A DNA stretch of 64,000 nucleotides, from the NCBI GenBank assembly GCA_937958985.1, contig CALGLV010000011.1, forward strand, positions 1-64,000, in the 5' to 3' direction. This stretch comes from an uncultured Aquimarina sp. (GTDB lineage Bacteria; Bacteroidota; Bacteroidia; Flavobacteriales; Flavobacteriaceae). Each line of letters begins with the position of its first letter. Position 1 is the stretch's first letter. The position numbers and the translations under genes are program-made. Positions 49,788 through 59,421 of this stretch are shown one piece after another. A model generated the notes under the pieces. It did no database searches and was not told the DNA's origin. It worked only from the letters and a program-made list of their open reading frames with translations.

Positions 49788-51368
49788 ATGAGTTCTAGTG
49801 TAAAGCATCAAATTAAGATAACTATTGTTTTGGTACTATTTCACATATTTATCTACGCCATATTTGTTTTTTTTGAGCAAATTAATACTAAGGAAATCAT
49901 AAAAGAAAGTATTTCTTTTATGATGGTAAATAGTGTTATTTTAAGTGTGGTTTTTTTAATTCCCGGAATACAATTTAGAAATATCATACTGTTTATTTCT
50001 AGTGCATTATTAATAGTCCTTTCTTTCATTAAGTTTAGTTTTTTACATCTGTACGATTCTAAAATTACAGATTCGGCATGGTTTATCATCTTTGAAACAA
50101 ATACAGAGGAAATTATAGAATATTTTCAGAATTACTTTACGGGTAAAATCGCCTTGTTGTCTGTCGTTTATTCTATAATGATAATTCTCTTTTTTAGGAT
50201 ATTTGTTTTTCAAAGAAAAACATGGTTAAAAGAATTAAAAACCAAATTATACACTAAGCTGATTTTAGTTTTAGTAGTGAGCTCTTATTTTTTTCAAAGT
50301 CCTCAACGTTTTTTGAATTATGATATTTTATACGGATTTTGTAATTCTATTGAGGGCTATCACCTTTATAGAAAGCAGTTGAAAAACACATTAAGCAATA
50401 ATTATTTACCACAGGGTGAAGCTGATAGTATGTGTTCGAATGATACGTTGCCAACAGTGCATGTTGTTGTGGTTGGAGAATCTCTAACAAATCATCATAT
50501 GAGTTTATATGGCTATCCAAGAAAAACAAACCCAAAACTTGAAAACATAAAAGAAGAGTTGCTAATATTTAAAAATGTAGTGAGTCCCCATGCTTATACT
50601 ATTGAATCTTTGTCAAAGGTATTAACCATGGCTAGTACAGCAAATCCTAGTCCGAAAAACAATTTTTCAATAATTCAATTAGCAAATGAAATTAATTTTG
50701 AAACCTATTGGATTTCAAACCAAAAACCAGTGGGCATATGGGAAAATTTAACGACCATTACAGCCACTGCATCAAAAAATAAATATTGGTTGCAAACAAA
50801 GGATTTTAAAACTCGAATTGAAGATGAATCAGTATTGCCTGTTTTAGCAAGGGTTTTAGAAGAACCAGCGGAAAATAAAGTAATTTTTGTTCATCTTATG
50901 GGGGTTCATGGAGCTTATGAAAAAAGATACCCCAAAACATATAATTACTTTGCCGATAAACCTCCAATACTATTTTTAGAGACTGATGAGGCTGTGAATA
51001 TGATAAATGAATATGATAATGCTGTGAGATATAACGATTATATATTACATTCGGTTATATCAATGGTGAAGACTAAAAATAAGAGTAGTATGGTTACTTA
51101 TTTTTCGGACCATGGAGAGGAAGTGTATGAGGAAATTGATTTTATTGGACATAACGAAGATATAGGAAGTAGTGCAATGTTTGACGTGCCATTACTGTTT
51201 TGGTTTTCAGAAAAATATATTGATCAGAATCAATTAAAAATAGAGGCCTTAAGGAGGCATGAATATAGAAAATACAACTTAGAGGATTTTCCGCATACTT
51301 TTGCTGATATATTAAAGATTAGGTCAAATAAATTGAACAATAAGAAGAGTATTTTAAATCCAAATTAA
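49788..51368 (+). CDS. Phosphoethanolamine transferase family (CptA/EptC-like) sulfatase-fold membrane enzyme
   Basis: N-terminal TM helices; HVVVVGESLTNHHMSLYGYPRKTNPKLE, FVHLMGVHGAYEKRYPKTYNYF, TYFSDHGEEVYEE. Confidence 0.85.
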   Translation: MSSSVKHQIKITIVLVLFHIFIYAIFVFFEQINTKEIIKESISFMMVNSVILSVVFLIPGIQFRNIILFISSALLIVLSFIKFSFLHLYDSKITDSAWFIIFETNTEEIIEYFQNYFTGKIALLSVVYSIMIILFFRIFVFQRKTWLKELKTKLYTKLILVLVVSSYFFQSPQRFLNYDILYGFCNSIEGYHLYRKQLKNTLSNNYLPQGEADSMCSNDTLPTVHVVVVGESLTNHHMSLYGYPRKTNPKLENIKEELLIFKNVVSPHAYTIESLSKVLTMASTANPSPKNNFSIIQLANEINFETYWISNQKPVGIWENLTTITATASKNKYWLQTKDFKTRIEDESVLPVLARVLEEPAENKVIFVHLMGVHGAYEKRYPKTYNYFADKPPILFLETDEAVNMINEYDNAVRYNDYILHSVISMVKTKNKSSMVTYFSDHGEEVYEEIDFIGHNEDIGSSAMFDVPLLFWFSEKYIDQNQLKIEALRRHEYRKYNLEDFPHTFADILKIRSNKLNNKKSILNPN

Positions 51369-51467
51369 TTAGATCGCCATAATGTTTGAAGGGATAATCA
51401 GATGTTTTAAACAACTATTTAACAGGGATAAAGGATGCTGGAAAACAGTTAAATAATTCAAATTAGG

Positions 51468-52241
51468 ATGCTTCACTTATTCAAAAAAAATAAATCGATA
51501 ATACTATTATTAATATCGGTATTAGTCTTCGTTTATTTGGTGTTGAGTTATCAAACAAATATTTTTAAATATTTATTTCCTTCAAAGGTATGGGCGCACA
51601 GAGTAATTACGATTGATAAATACAAAGAAGTTCAAGGTGTTTTTAAGGGGGCAGAACTTGATTTGGTATTCGATTTATCAAAAAACAATTTTGAGGTTAA
51701 TTACCCTCCTTTAAAGTCTATTGGTTTGACTTTAGTTGATTTTTTAAAGCAAAAAAAAACATACAATAACTTTAATATATGGCTTGATTTTAAAAACCTA
51801 AATAATTCTAATTACCGACAATCTGCCGAAAAATTGGAATCAATAGTTAGATTATTAAACATCAATTTGAAAAATATTATTGTTGAGTCAAAAAAGCCGT
51901 TTTTTTTAAAAGAATTTTCTAAAAAAGGATTCAAAACAGCGTATTATTTGCCTTCCAATATATCAATGTTTACATCAGAAGATATTGTAACCACATCCAA
52001 ATTAATACAATCAACCAATGTAGATTTTATATCGTCCGATATTAAAGATTATTCTTTTATGAAAGAGTATTTCCCAAAAACCAAAATTATAACTTGGGTT
52101 ATCGATACGCCTAGATCTATAAAAAGCAGGTATAATTTGAAGCGATCTATCGTGAATTTTATAAGAACTTTTAGAGTTCTAAATGACAATAATGTAGAGG
52201 TTGTATTAGTTAAGTTTGTAGCAAGGTCAGGAAATAGATAA
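51468..52241 (+). CDS. Membrane-anchored GDPD-like TIM-barrel protein (possibly degenerate)
   Basis: N-terminal TM; WAHRVITIDKYKEVQGVFKGAELDLVFDLSKNNFEVNYPPLKSIGLTLVDFLKQ...NIWLDFKNLN resembles glycerophosphodiester phosphodiesterase-like proteins. Confidence 0.6.
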   Translation: MLHLFKKNKSIILLLISVLVFVYLVLSYQTNIFKYLFPSKVWAHRVITIDKYKEVQGVFKGAELDLVFDLSKNNFEVNYPPLKSIGLTLVDFLKQKKTYNNFNIWLDFKNLNNSNYRQSAEKLESIVRLLNINLKNIIVESKKPFFLKEFSKKGFKTAYYLPSNISMFTSEDIVTTSKLIQSTNVDFISSDIKDYSFMKEYFPKTKIITWVIDTPRSIKSRYNLKRSIVNFIRTFRVLNDNNVEVVLVKFVARSGNR

Positions 52242-52242
52242 A

Positions 52243-52734
52243 TTAATTTAGATTACCTAAATCAATATTTATTGGCTGAACGCCCTCTAATCGCATAGTT
52301 TTAGGATCTAAGATTTTGAAATCGTCACAACGGTCTTTACGCATTAGTTTTTCTATGATCTCAGTATGTGGAGGCGTAATTTTTCGAGTATTCATATCAA
52401 TCCAAGTACCCGTCATAATTCCTCTGGCAAAATTATCGCCTTTGTGATTGTAAAAGTTATGACGTATTTCATAAAAAGTCCCATCTTCACTCAATCCAGA
52501 AACTTCTTGACTTACATAAATGGGTTTTCCAGGGAATACTTCTTTAAAATAATGAATTTGCTCTCTTAAAACTACTGGCCCCAGTGCCCACGTTTTTAAA
52601 TCCCCATAGCTCACACCATTGGTGACCATATGTTTCATTCTTGTAGCACTCATTAAATTCATATAAGCAGAGTTTGCTAAATGTTGGTTAGGATCTAAAT
52701 CACTCCAACGAATTTCCATTTTATTTAAAAACAT
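52243..52734 (-). CDS. Acyl-CoA thioesterase (hotdog fold, 4HBT-like)
   Basis: IRWSDLDPNQHLANSAYMNLMSATRMKHM, EVSGLSEDGTFYEIRHNFYN. Confidence 0.88.
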   Translation of the reverse strand: MFLNKMEIRWSDLDPNQHLANSAYMNLMSATRMKHMVTNGVSYGDLKTWALGPVVLREQIHYFKEVFPGKPIYVSQEVSGLSEDGTFYEIRHNFYNHKGDNFARGIMTGTWIDMNTRKITPPHTEIIEKLMRKDRCDDFKILDPKTMRLEGVQPINIDLGNLN

Positions 52735-52842
52735 AGCTTTCTTTCAAAATTGATACCTAAAGGTACTTAATTTCATTATGCGCTCACAGTATTAATGGAT
52801 TTTAAGTAATATATATAGTGCTTTATTAAGACGAAAAGCAAA

Positions 52843-52873
52843 TTCATAATTCATAATTCTCAATTCCTAATTT
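52843..52873 (+). repeat. TTC-phased heptad repeat (ATTCATA-like) upstream of the lysS promoter
   Basis: TTC at 52843, 52850, 52857, 52864 and TTT at 52871, all 7-bp spaced. Confidence 0.75.
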
Positions 52874-52880
52874 AGATGAT

Positions 52881-52888
52881 TATCTTTG
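52881..52888 (+). promoter_or_regulatory. Candidate -7 element TATCTTTG upstream of lysS
   Basis: TATCTTTG matches TAnnTTTG, 19 bp before the lysS ATG. Confidence 0.55.
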
Positions 52889-52907
52889 CGCTTCTTAAAA
52901 GTATACT

Positions 52908-54617
52908 ATGCAATTATCCGAACAAGAATTAATCCGTAGAGACAAGCTTAAAACACTTCGCGAAATGGGAATCAACCCTTATCCAGCAGATTTGTTTCCT
53001 TTAGATAATACTTCTAAAAGTATTAAGGAAAACTATGAAGAAGGAAAGAAAGTAATTATTGCTGGTCGTTTAATGCGAAAAAAAATACAAGGAAAAGCTT
53101 CTTTTGCTGAAATTCAAGATTCCGAAGGACGTATTCAGGTATATTTTAATAGAGATGAAATTTGTACTGGTGAAGACAAAACAGCTTATAATGATTTGTT
53201 TAAGAAATTACTAGACTTAGGTGATTTTATAGGGATTGAAGGAGAATTGTTTACTACCCAAGTAGGTGAGATAACTGTTTTTGTAAAAGAATTTAAGCTT
53301 TTGAGTAAAGCTTTGAAACCATTACCATTACCTAAAACAGATAGTGAAGGAAAAACTTACGATGAGTTTAATGATCCTGAGTTACGATACCGTCAGCGTT
53401 ATGCAGATTTGGTAGTAAACCCACATGTAAAAGAAGTGTTTGTAAAGCGAACCAAGCTTTTTAATGCTATGCGACAGTTTTTTAACGACCGCGAATATTT
53501 TGAAGTAGAAACCCCTGTATTACAACCAATCCCAGGAGGAGCTTCAGCACGTCCATTTACAACACACCACAATTCATTAGATATTCCTTTGTATATGAGG
53601 ATTGCTAATGAATTATATTTAAAAAGATTAATTGTTGGTGGTTTTGATGGGGTGTACGAATTTTCTAAAAACTTCCGTAACGAAGGAATGGACCGTACGC
53701 ACAATCCAGAGTTTACAGCTATGGAGATTTACGTAGCTTACAAGGATTACAATTGGATGATGGATTTTACCGAACAGCTTTTAGAGCACTGTGCCATTGC
53801 TGTAAACGGAACTTCAGAAGCCACTTTTGGAGAACATACCATAAACTTTAAAGCGCCATACGCTCGAGTAACTATGGCAGACTCAATTAAGCACTTTACA
53901 GGATTTGATATTACAGGAAAATCGGAAGAAGAACTTTTTGAAGCCGCAAAGGGCATGGGAATTGAAGTGGATAAAACCATGGGTAAAGGAAAGTTAATTG
54001 ATGAGATGTTTGGTGAAAAATGTGAAGGAAATTACATCCAACCCACATTTATTACTGACTACCCTAAAGAAATGAGCCCGTTGTGTAAAACACACCGAGA
54101 TAATCCAGAATTGACAGAACGTTTTGAATTAATGGTTTGTGGAAAAGAAGTCGCAAATGCGTATTCTGAATTAAATGATCCAATAGATCAGTTAGAACGT
54201 TTTGAAGCACAATTAAAATTAGCCGCTCGCGGAGATGATGAAGCGGGAGAATTCATAGATTACGATTTTATTCGTGCTTTAGAATACGGAATGCCTCCGA
54301 CTTCTGGATTAGGAATAGGGATGGACCGCTTGATTATGTATTTAACGAATAACCAATCGATACAAGAGGTATTATTTTTTCCTCAAATGCGACCAGAAAA
54401 AAAGGCAATTGCACTTACTGACGAAGAAAAAGCAATAGTGGCTATTTTAAAGAAAAATTCGCCAATAGACCTTAATGGGCTTAAAGAACAATCAGGTTTA
54501 AGTAATAAAAAGTGGGATAAAACCATTAAAGGCTTAACTAAAAACAAAGTAGCCGCTGTAACTAAAACAGATGAAGGCTTGTTTGTGGCTTTGGTGCAAT
54601 TATTTAAAGTTAATTAA
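52908..54617 (+). CDS. lysS: Lysyl-tRNA synthetase (class II)
   Basis: LIRRDKLKTLREMGINPYP, RYRQRYADLVVNPHVKEVF, IPGGASARPFTTHHN, FRNEGMDRTHNPEFTAMEIY, GMPPTSGLGIGMDRLIM; extra C-terminal extension. Confidence 0.98.
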   Translation: MQLSEQELIRRDKLKTLREMGINPYPADLFPLDNTSKSIKENYEEGKKVIIAGRLMRKKIQGKASFAEIQDSEGRIQVYFNRDEICTGEDKTAYNDLFKKLLDLGDFIGIEGELFTTQVGEITVFVKEFKLLSKALKPLPLPKTDSEGKTYDEFNDPELRYRQRYADLVVNPHVKEVFVKRTKLFNAMRQFFNDREYFEVETPVLQPIPGGASARPFTTHHNSLDIPLYMRIANELYLKRLIVGGFDGVYEFSKNFRNEGMDRTHNPEFTAMEIYVAYKDYNWMMDFTEQLLEHCAIAVNGTSEATFGEHTINFKAPYARVTMADSIKHFTGFDITGKSEEELFEAAKGMGIEVDKTMGKGKLIDEMFGEKCEGNYIQPTFITDYPKEMSPLCKTHRDNPELTERFELMVCGKEVANAYSELNDPIDQLERFEAQLKLAARGDDEAGEFIDYDFIRALEYGMPPTSGLGIGMDRLIMYLTNNQSIQEVLFFPQMRPEKKAIALTDEEKAIVAILKKNSPIDLNGLKEQSGLSNKKWDKTIKGLTKNKVAAVTKTDEGLFVALVQLFKVN

Positions 54618-54625
54618 TTAAAAAT

Positions 54626-54664
54626 AAAGAAGCGGATGTCTATTTTTTAGGCATCCGCTTCTTT
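54626..54664. terminator. Bidirectional terminator between convergent lysS and fdhF-like gene
   Basis: aaagaagcggatg...catccgcttcttt, 13-bp perfect arms. Confidence 0.9.
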
Positions 54665-54707
54665 TATCTTGTTTACATTTAAAGACTTCTATATTAGCAT
54701 AAATAAT

Positions 54708-56999
54708 TTACGCATTTTTCTTAAAAATCCTCACCACCACAGATTTACTAATAGGGGTGTTACTCTTATCGGCATAATGATTATACGGTACCAATACATT
54801 AGTTTCAGGAAAGTATGACGCTACATTTCCTTTAGGGATATCGTAGCTAATTAACTTGAAGTTTTCGGCATGTCTGGTAACACCATCGTAGGTGCTTGTT
54901 AAGTTTACAATGTCTAAAGGTTGAAATCCGAAAGTTTCTATATCATTAGGATTCATTAAAATGACTCTACGCTCATTATAAATACCACGGTAACGATCAT
55001 TCATTCCATAAATAGTAGTGTTAAACTGATCGTGTGAACGAATGGTCATCATTAAAAATTCATCTTCTTTTAAATTGTGATTTGGAAGTTCGCAATTACT
55101 AAATTGAGCTTTGTTATTGGGAAGCATACTAAAATTCAAATCTCGTACATTATTAGGCAGGTAAAACCCAGAACCTTTCGATTTGGTATTTATTCCCTTA
55201 AAGGAAGGAATTACAGCAGCTATTTTTTCGCGTATTAACGCGTAATCTTTGCTTAAAGATAACCAATCCACAGGGTGATTTCCTTCAAAATAAGCTTCGG
55301 CAATACCACCAATAATTTCAGGTTCACTTTTTAAGTTTTTAGATGCAGGTGTTAAAAGTCCTTTGGACTGATGTACTTTTCCCATGCTGTTTTCTACGGT
55401 GAAAAATCGAGCTTTACCTTTACTGGTATCAAATTCAGAACGTCCAAGTGTGGGTAAAATTAAAGCTGTTTTACCCGCAGTAGTATGCGATCGATTTAAT
55501 TTGGTACTCACCTGTACGGTTAAATCACATTTTTGTAATGCTTGTGCAGCATAATTAGTATCAGCAACTGCCGAAACAAAATTTCCGCCTAAAGCGAAAA
55601 AAACCTTTGCTTTACCTTCGTGCATTGCAGGAATAGCCTTCACAGTATCTAAACCTTCTTTGTTGGGGCAATCAAATCCAAATACATTTTTGATAGCAGT
55701 ATTTAGTTGTTCTGAAACATGATGCATTATTCCGACAGATCTATCTCCTTGGACATTACTATGTCCGCGAACAGGACAAGTACCGGCTCCTGGTTTTCCT
55801 AAGCTTCCTTTTAGTAATAATAAATTGACACACTCTTTAATGTTTTCAACACCATTTTTATGTTGCGTTAAGCCCATAGCCCAACAAATAATAATTTTTT
55901 CTTTTTTAGCTAAAATCGAAACAGCTTCATCAATATGGGTTTCGTCAACTCCCGATTGTTGTATTAAATCGGCTAAGTCATAGTCTTTTAAATGATCCAT
56001 TAAGGAATCGTAACCATTGGTATGCTTTTCTATAAATTTATGGTCAAACACATTTTGATTTAGAGCATCCAAAAGTGCTAGTTTTTTAATTATAGCTTTC
56101 AGTAGTGCTACATCTTCATTTATTTTTACACGTAAGTGAATATCGGTTATCGCTTCGCCACCTAGTAGTGCGCCTTTAATTTCTTGCGGATTTTTAAAGC
56201 GAATTAAACCAGCTTCTTCAAGAGGATTAACACTAATTACTTTACCCCCGTTTTCCTTGCATTTTTGTAAGGCGGTAAGCATTCTGGGGTGGTTAGTTCC
56301 TGGGTTTTGCCCAATAACCATTACTACATCAGCTTTGTCAAAATCTTCGAGTTTTACAGAGCCTTTACCTATTCCTAAAGTTTCTTTTAGTGCAAACCCA
56401 CTAGATTCATGACACATATTAGAGCAGTCGGGCATATTATTAGTGCCAAAAGCCCTAATAAATAATCCATACAAAAAAGCCGCTTCGTTACTCGATCTTC
56501 CCGAAGTATAAAAAATAGCCTCATCCGGATGATTCAAGTTCTTAAGTTGCTTAGCAATTAAACGGTAAGCGTCTTCCCAGGCTATGGGTTGGTAGTGAAT
56601 GCTGTTTGGATACAAAACCATAGGTTCGGTTATGCGTCCGCTTTTGCCAATTTCATAATCCGTCCAATTCGAAATTTCTTCCACTGAGTATTTGGAAAAA
56701 AAAGCAGCATCTACTTTTTTGTTTGTAGCTTCTTCGGCAAGTGCTTTAGCTCCATTTTCACAATATTCAGCTACTTTGGAAGGCTTTTCTGGGTCGGGCC
56801 ATGCGCAGCCCGGGCAGTCAAAACCTTCTTTTTGGTTCATTTGAGCAAGGCCTTTAACAGATTTACTCACTCCCATTTCTTTAAAGGCATGTTGTAATGC
56901 TACTTTTACAGCTTTGGTTCCTGCGGCATATTTGGCAGGTTCTTTAAGTTGTAAATCCGAAAAATTAGTGTTTCCAGTTATTGAAATATTTCTTTTCAT
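54708..56999 (-). CDS. FdhF/YdeP-like molybdopterin oxidoreductase (start trimmed to MKRNIS)
   Basis: GFDCPGCAWPDPEKPS, AIFYTSGRSSNEAAFLYGLFIRAFGTNNMPDCSNMCHESSG, GTCPVRGHSNVQGDRSVGI, MMTIRSHDQFNTTIYGMNDRYRGI. Confidence 0.93.
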   Translation of the reverse strand: MKRNISITGNTNFSDLQLKEPAKYAAGTKAVKVALQHAFKEMGVSKSVKGLAQMNQKEGFDCPGCAWPDPEKPSKVAEYCENGAKALAEEATNKKVDAAFFSKYSVEEISNWTDYEIGKSGRITEPMVLYPNSIHYQPIAWEDAYRLIAKQLKNLNHPDEAIFYTSGRSSNEAAFLYGLFIRAFGTNNMPDCSNMCHESSGFALKETLGIGKGSVKLEDFDKADVVMVIGQNPGTNHPRMLTALQKCKENGGKVISVNPLEEAGLIRFKNPQEIKGALLGGEAITDIHLRVKINEDVALLKAIIKKLALLDALNQNVFDHKFIEKHTNGYDSLMDHLKDYDLADLIQQSGVDETHIDEAVSILAKKEKIIICWAMGLTQHKNGVENIKECVNLLLLKGSLGKPGAGTCPVRGHSNVQGDRSVGIMHHVSEQLNTAIKNVFGFDCPNKEGLDTVKAIPAMHEGKAKVFFALGGNFVSAVADTNYAAQALQKCDLTVQVSTKLNRSHTTAGKTALILPTLGRSEFDTSKGKARFFTVENSMGKVHQSKGLLTPASKNLKSEPEIIGGIAEAYFEGNHPVDWLSLSKDYALIREKIAAVIPSFKGINTKSKGSGFYLPNNVRDLNFSMLPNNKAQFSNCELPNHNLKEDEFLMMTIRSHDQFNTTIYGMNDRYRGIYNERRVILMNPNDIETFGFQPLDIVNLTSTYDGVTRHAENFKLISYDIPKGNVASYFPETNVLVPYNHYADKSNTPISKSVVVRIFKKNA

Positions 57000-57081
57000 T
57001 AGTAAATCGTAGCCTATAAATGGGTAATAATTTTGAGTATTCAGAAACAATGAAATTGTATCATTGTAATTTATTTAAACT

Positions 57082-57969
57082 TTAGTTATGGTTACTAACA
57101 TACTTTTTAGGAGTAGTACCAAACTTTTTCTTAAAAGCTGCTATAAAATGGCTCGAAGTACTGTAGCCAATCTTTAAACCAACTTCACTAACATTATCGC
57201 CTTCGGCTAATAGTTTACAAGCCAATTCCATTTTATGATCAAATAAAAAGGTAAATACAGGCTCTCCATAAATTTGTTTAAATCCGTCTTTTAGTTTTTT
57301 TAATGATAGGCCAACTTCTAAAGCTAAATCTTGAAGCGTTGGAGGTTCAGCCATGCGGTGAATAATTATTTTTTTGGCTTGCTTTATTTTTTGAACATTT
57401 ATTTCATCTGCTAAAAAAGGACATTGCTCTACATCAGCATCTTCGGGTTTGTTAAAATGAAGACTTAATAATTCGTAGGCCTTAGCTTTATAGTATAGTT
57501 GCTTAAGGGAGCTGTGCACATTAAAATTCATTAATTGATTTAAAACTACAGCCATCGATGGTGAAATAGCCATATCGGAATAGTATTTCTTATCCTTATT
57601 TTCTTCACTTAAAAAAGGAATATAATTAGCTTCCATGGAAAATAAACTATGAAATTTTTTAATTGAAACGAGTAAGGTAATTAACCATGAGTTAGGCTCA
57701 ATTTGTAAATTCATAGGAAGCTCGCGAGTGGGGTTATAAAGCAGTAACGAGGTTTCTTCGCGCATAGGCATGGTGTAAGAGCCATTGTTAAAACTAAATG
57801 TTCCAGAGCCTTTTATGGCGTAATGAAATTGAATAAAACTACTATCTATATCTCTGATTACAGTTTGCTTTTCCTTAGTCTCATTTTGAAATTTCAATAT
57901 TTGAAAATGCTCTTCCAAGCGAATTTCTTCCATTAACCCTTCGGCGATATTTTTTGAAATTAATTCCAT
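57082..57969 (-). CDS. AraC family transcriptional regulator
   Basis: C-terminal HTH: PPTLQDLALEVGLSLKKLKDGFKQIYGEPVFTFLFDHKMELACKLLAEGDNVSEVGLKIGYSTSSHFIAAFKKKFGTTPKKY. Confidence 0.93.
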   Translation of the reverse strand: MELISKNIAEGLMEEIRLEEHFQILKFQNETKEKQTVIRDIDSSFIQFHYAIKGSGTFSFNNGSYTMPMREETSLLLYNPTRELPMNLQIEPNSWLITLLVSIKKFHSLFSMEANYIPFLSEENKDKKYYSDMAISPSMAVVLNQLMNFNVHSSLKQLYYKAKAYELLSLHFNKPEDADVEQCPFLADEINVQKIKQAKKIIIHRMAEPPTLQDLALEVGLSLKKLKDGFKQIYGEPVFTFLFDHKMELACKLLAEGDNVSEVGLKIGYSTSSHFIAAFKKKFGTTPKKYVSNHN

Positions 57970-58122
57970 AGTTGATGTTATAGATGTTGTTTTTATCAAT
58001 TATAAATAACGTTTAAATATACAGTATTATTGGTGTTTATGCAGTGTAATTAACATATTTTCAACACAAAATTGTTCAAAATACTTTTAACGATATTTTT
58101 TAATCTTGTGGCGTTATTTTTC

Positions 58123-58138
58123 AGTCGCCTAAGCGACT
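58123..58138. promoter_or_regulatory. Candidate operator: inverted repeat AGTCGC-ctaa-GCGACT in the hemA upstream region
   Basis: GC-rich dyad in an AT-rich divergent intergenic region, 31 bp before the hemA ATG. Confidence 0.4.
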
Positions 58139-58168
58139 AGTTTTGTAGTTAAATTAACACTTTTTTTA

Positions 58169-59419
58169 ATGGAGCCTCATTTACGAGCTAAAGGCACTAA
58201 TTTTTACAGTATAGGACTCAGCTATAAAAAGGCAGATGTTGTTACTCGCGGGAATTTTAGTGTTAGTGATGAGGGTAAGAAAAACATTTTAAAACAAGCG
58301 AAGGAAGAGGGAGTAGAATCTCTTTTGGTAATGTCTACTTGTAACCGAACGGAATTACATGGTTTTGCCCAACACCCATTTCAACTTATTAAATTACTGT
58401 GCGAGCACACTCATGGTACCGTTGAAGAATTTGAAAAGGTGGCTTATGTTTTTAAAAACTCCAAAGCTATATCTCATTTATTTAAAGTAGGGACCGGTTT
58501 AGATAGTCAAATTTTAGGCGATTTTGAAATTATAAGTCAAGTAAAGCAAGGCTTTAAAATGGCTAAAAAATCCCAAATGATTAATCCTTTTATGGAGCGT
58601 TTGGTAAATGCGGTAATACAAGCAAGTAAGCGTATAAAAAATGAAACCGAGATTTCTTCTGGGGCAACTTCGGTATCCTTTGCTTCTGTGCAATACATAC
58701 TTAAAAATGTAAAAAGTGTATCCGAAAAAAATATACTGTTATTTGGTACGGGAAAAATAGGCAGGAATACCTGTGAAAATTTAATTAAACATACCAAAAA
58801 CGAGAATATTACACTAATTAATAGAACCAAAACCAAAGCAGAAAAAGTTGCTGGTAAGTTTAATTTAATAGTAAAAGAATACGCAAATATTCAAGCTGAA
58901 ATAGCGCAAACAGATGTTTTAGTTGTCGCTACAGGTGCGCAAAATCCAACGATTTCTAAACAACTTATACACACCAACAAGCCATTATTAATATTGGACT
59001 TGTCAGTGCCTAGGAATGTTTCTGATAACGTGACTGATTTGCCTAATGTAAGTTTAGTACATTTAGATAATCTATCTCAAATTACCGATGATACATTAGC
59101 TAAAAGAAAACTGCAAATACCTAATGCAGAACTTATTATAGAGGAGATTATCGTTGAATTTAATAGCTGGTTAGAAACTCGAAAATTTGCACCTACAATT
59201 AAAGCTCTAAAGCAAAAATTAACGGTGTTACGCGATACAGAAATTAATCAGCATTGTAAAAAAAATAATGATTTTAATGCTAATGATGCAGCGGTTATTA
59301 GCGATAAAGTAATTCAAAAAATAACGGCACAAATTGCGCATCACCTTCGCGAAACGCAACACAATGCCGACGAAAGTATCGAATTGATACAAAAAGTATT
59401 TCAACTTCAAAACTTATAA
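58169..59419 (+). CDS. hemA: Glutamyl-tRNA reductase
   Basis: FYSIGLSYKKADVVTRGNFS, LLVMSTCNRTELHGF, GLDSQILGDFEIISQVKQGF, LFGTGKIGRNTCENL. Confidence 0.96.
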   Translation: MEPHLRAKGTNFYSIGLSYKKADVVTRGNFSVSDEGKKNILKQAKEEGVESLLVMSTCNRTELHGFAQHPFQLIKLLCEHTHGTVEEFEKVAYVFKNSKAISHLFKVGTGLDSQILGDFEIISQVKQGFKMAKKSQMINPFMERLVNAVIQASKRIKNETEISSGATSVSFASVQYILKNVKSVSEKNILLFGTGKIGRNTCENLIKHTKNENITLINRTKTKAEKVAGKFNLIVKEYANIQAEIAQTDVLVVATGAQNPTISKQLIHTNKPLLILDLSVPRNVSDNVTDLPNVSLVHLDNLSQITDDTLAKRKLQIPNAELIIEEIIVEFNSWLETRKFAPTIKALKQKLTVLRDTEINQHCKKNNDFNANDAAVISDKVIQKITAQIAHHLRETQHNADESIELIQKVFQLQNL

Positions 59420-59421
59420 TA

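Noticed and set aside
51417-51455. tatttaac...gttaaata inverted repeat between 51368 and 51468
   Set aside because: Short AT-only arms with a long loop; expected by chance in this composition
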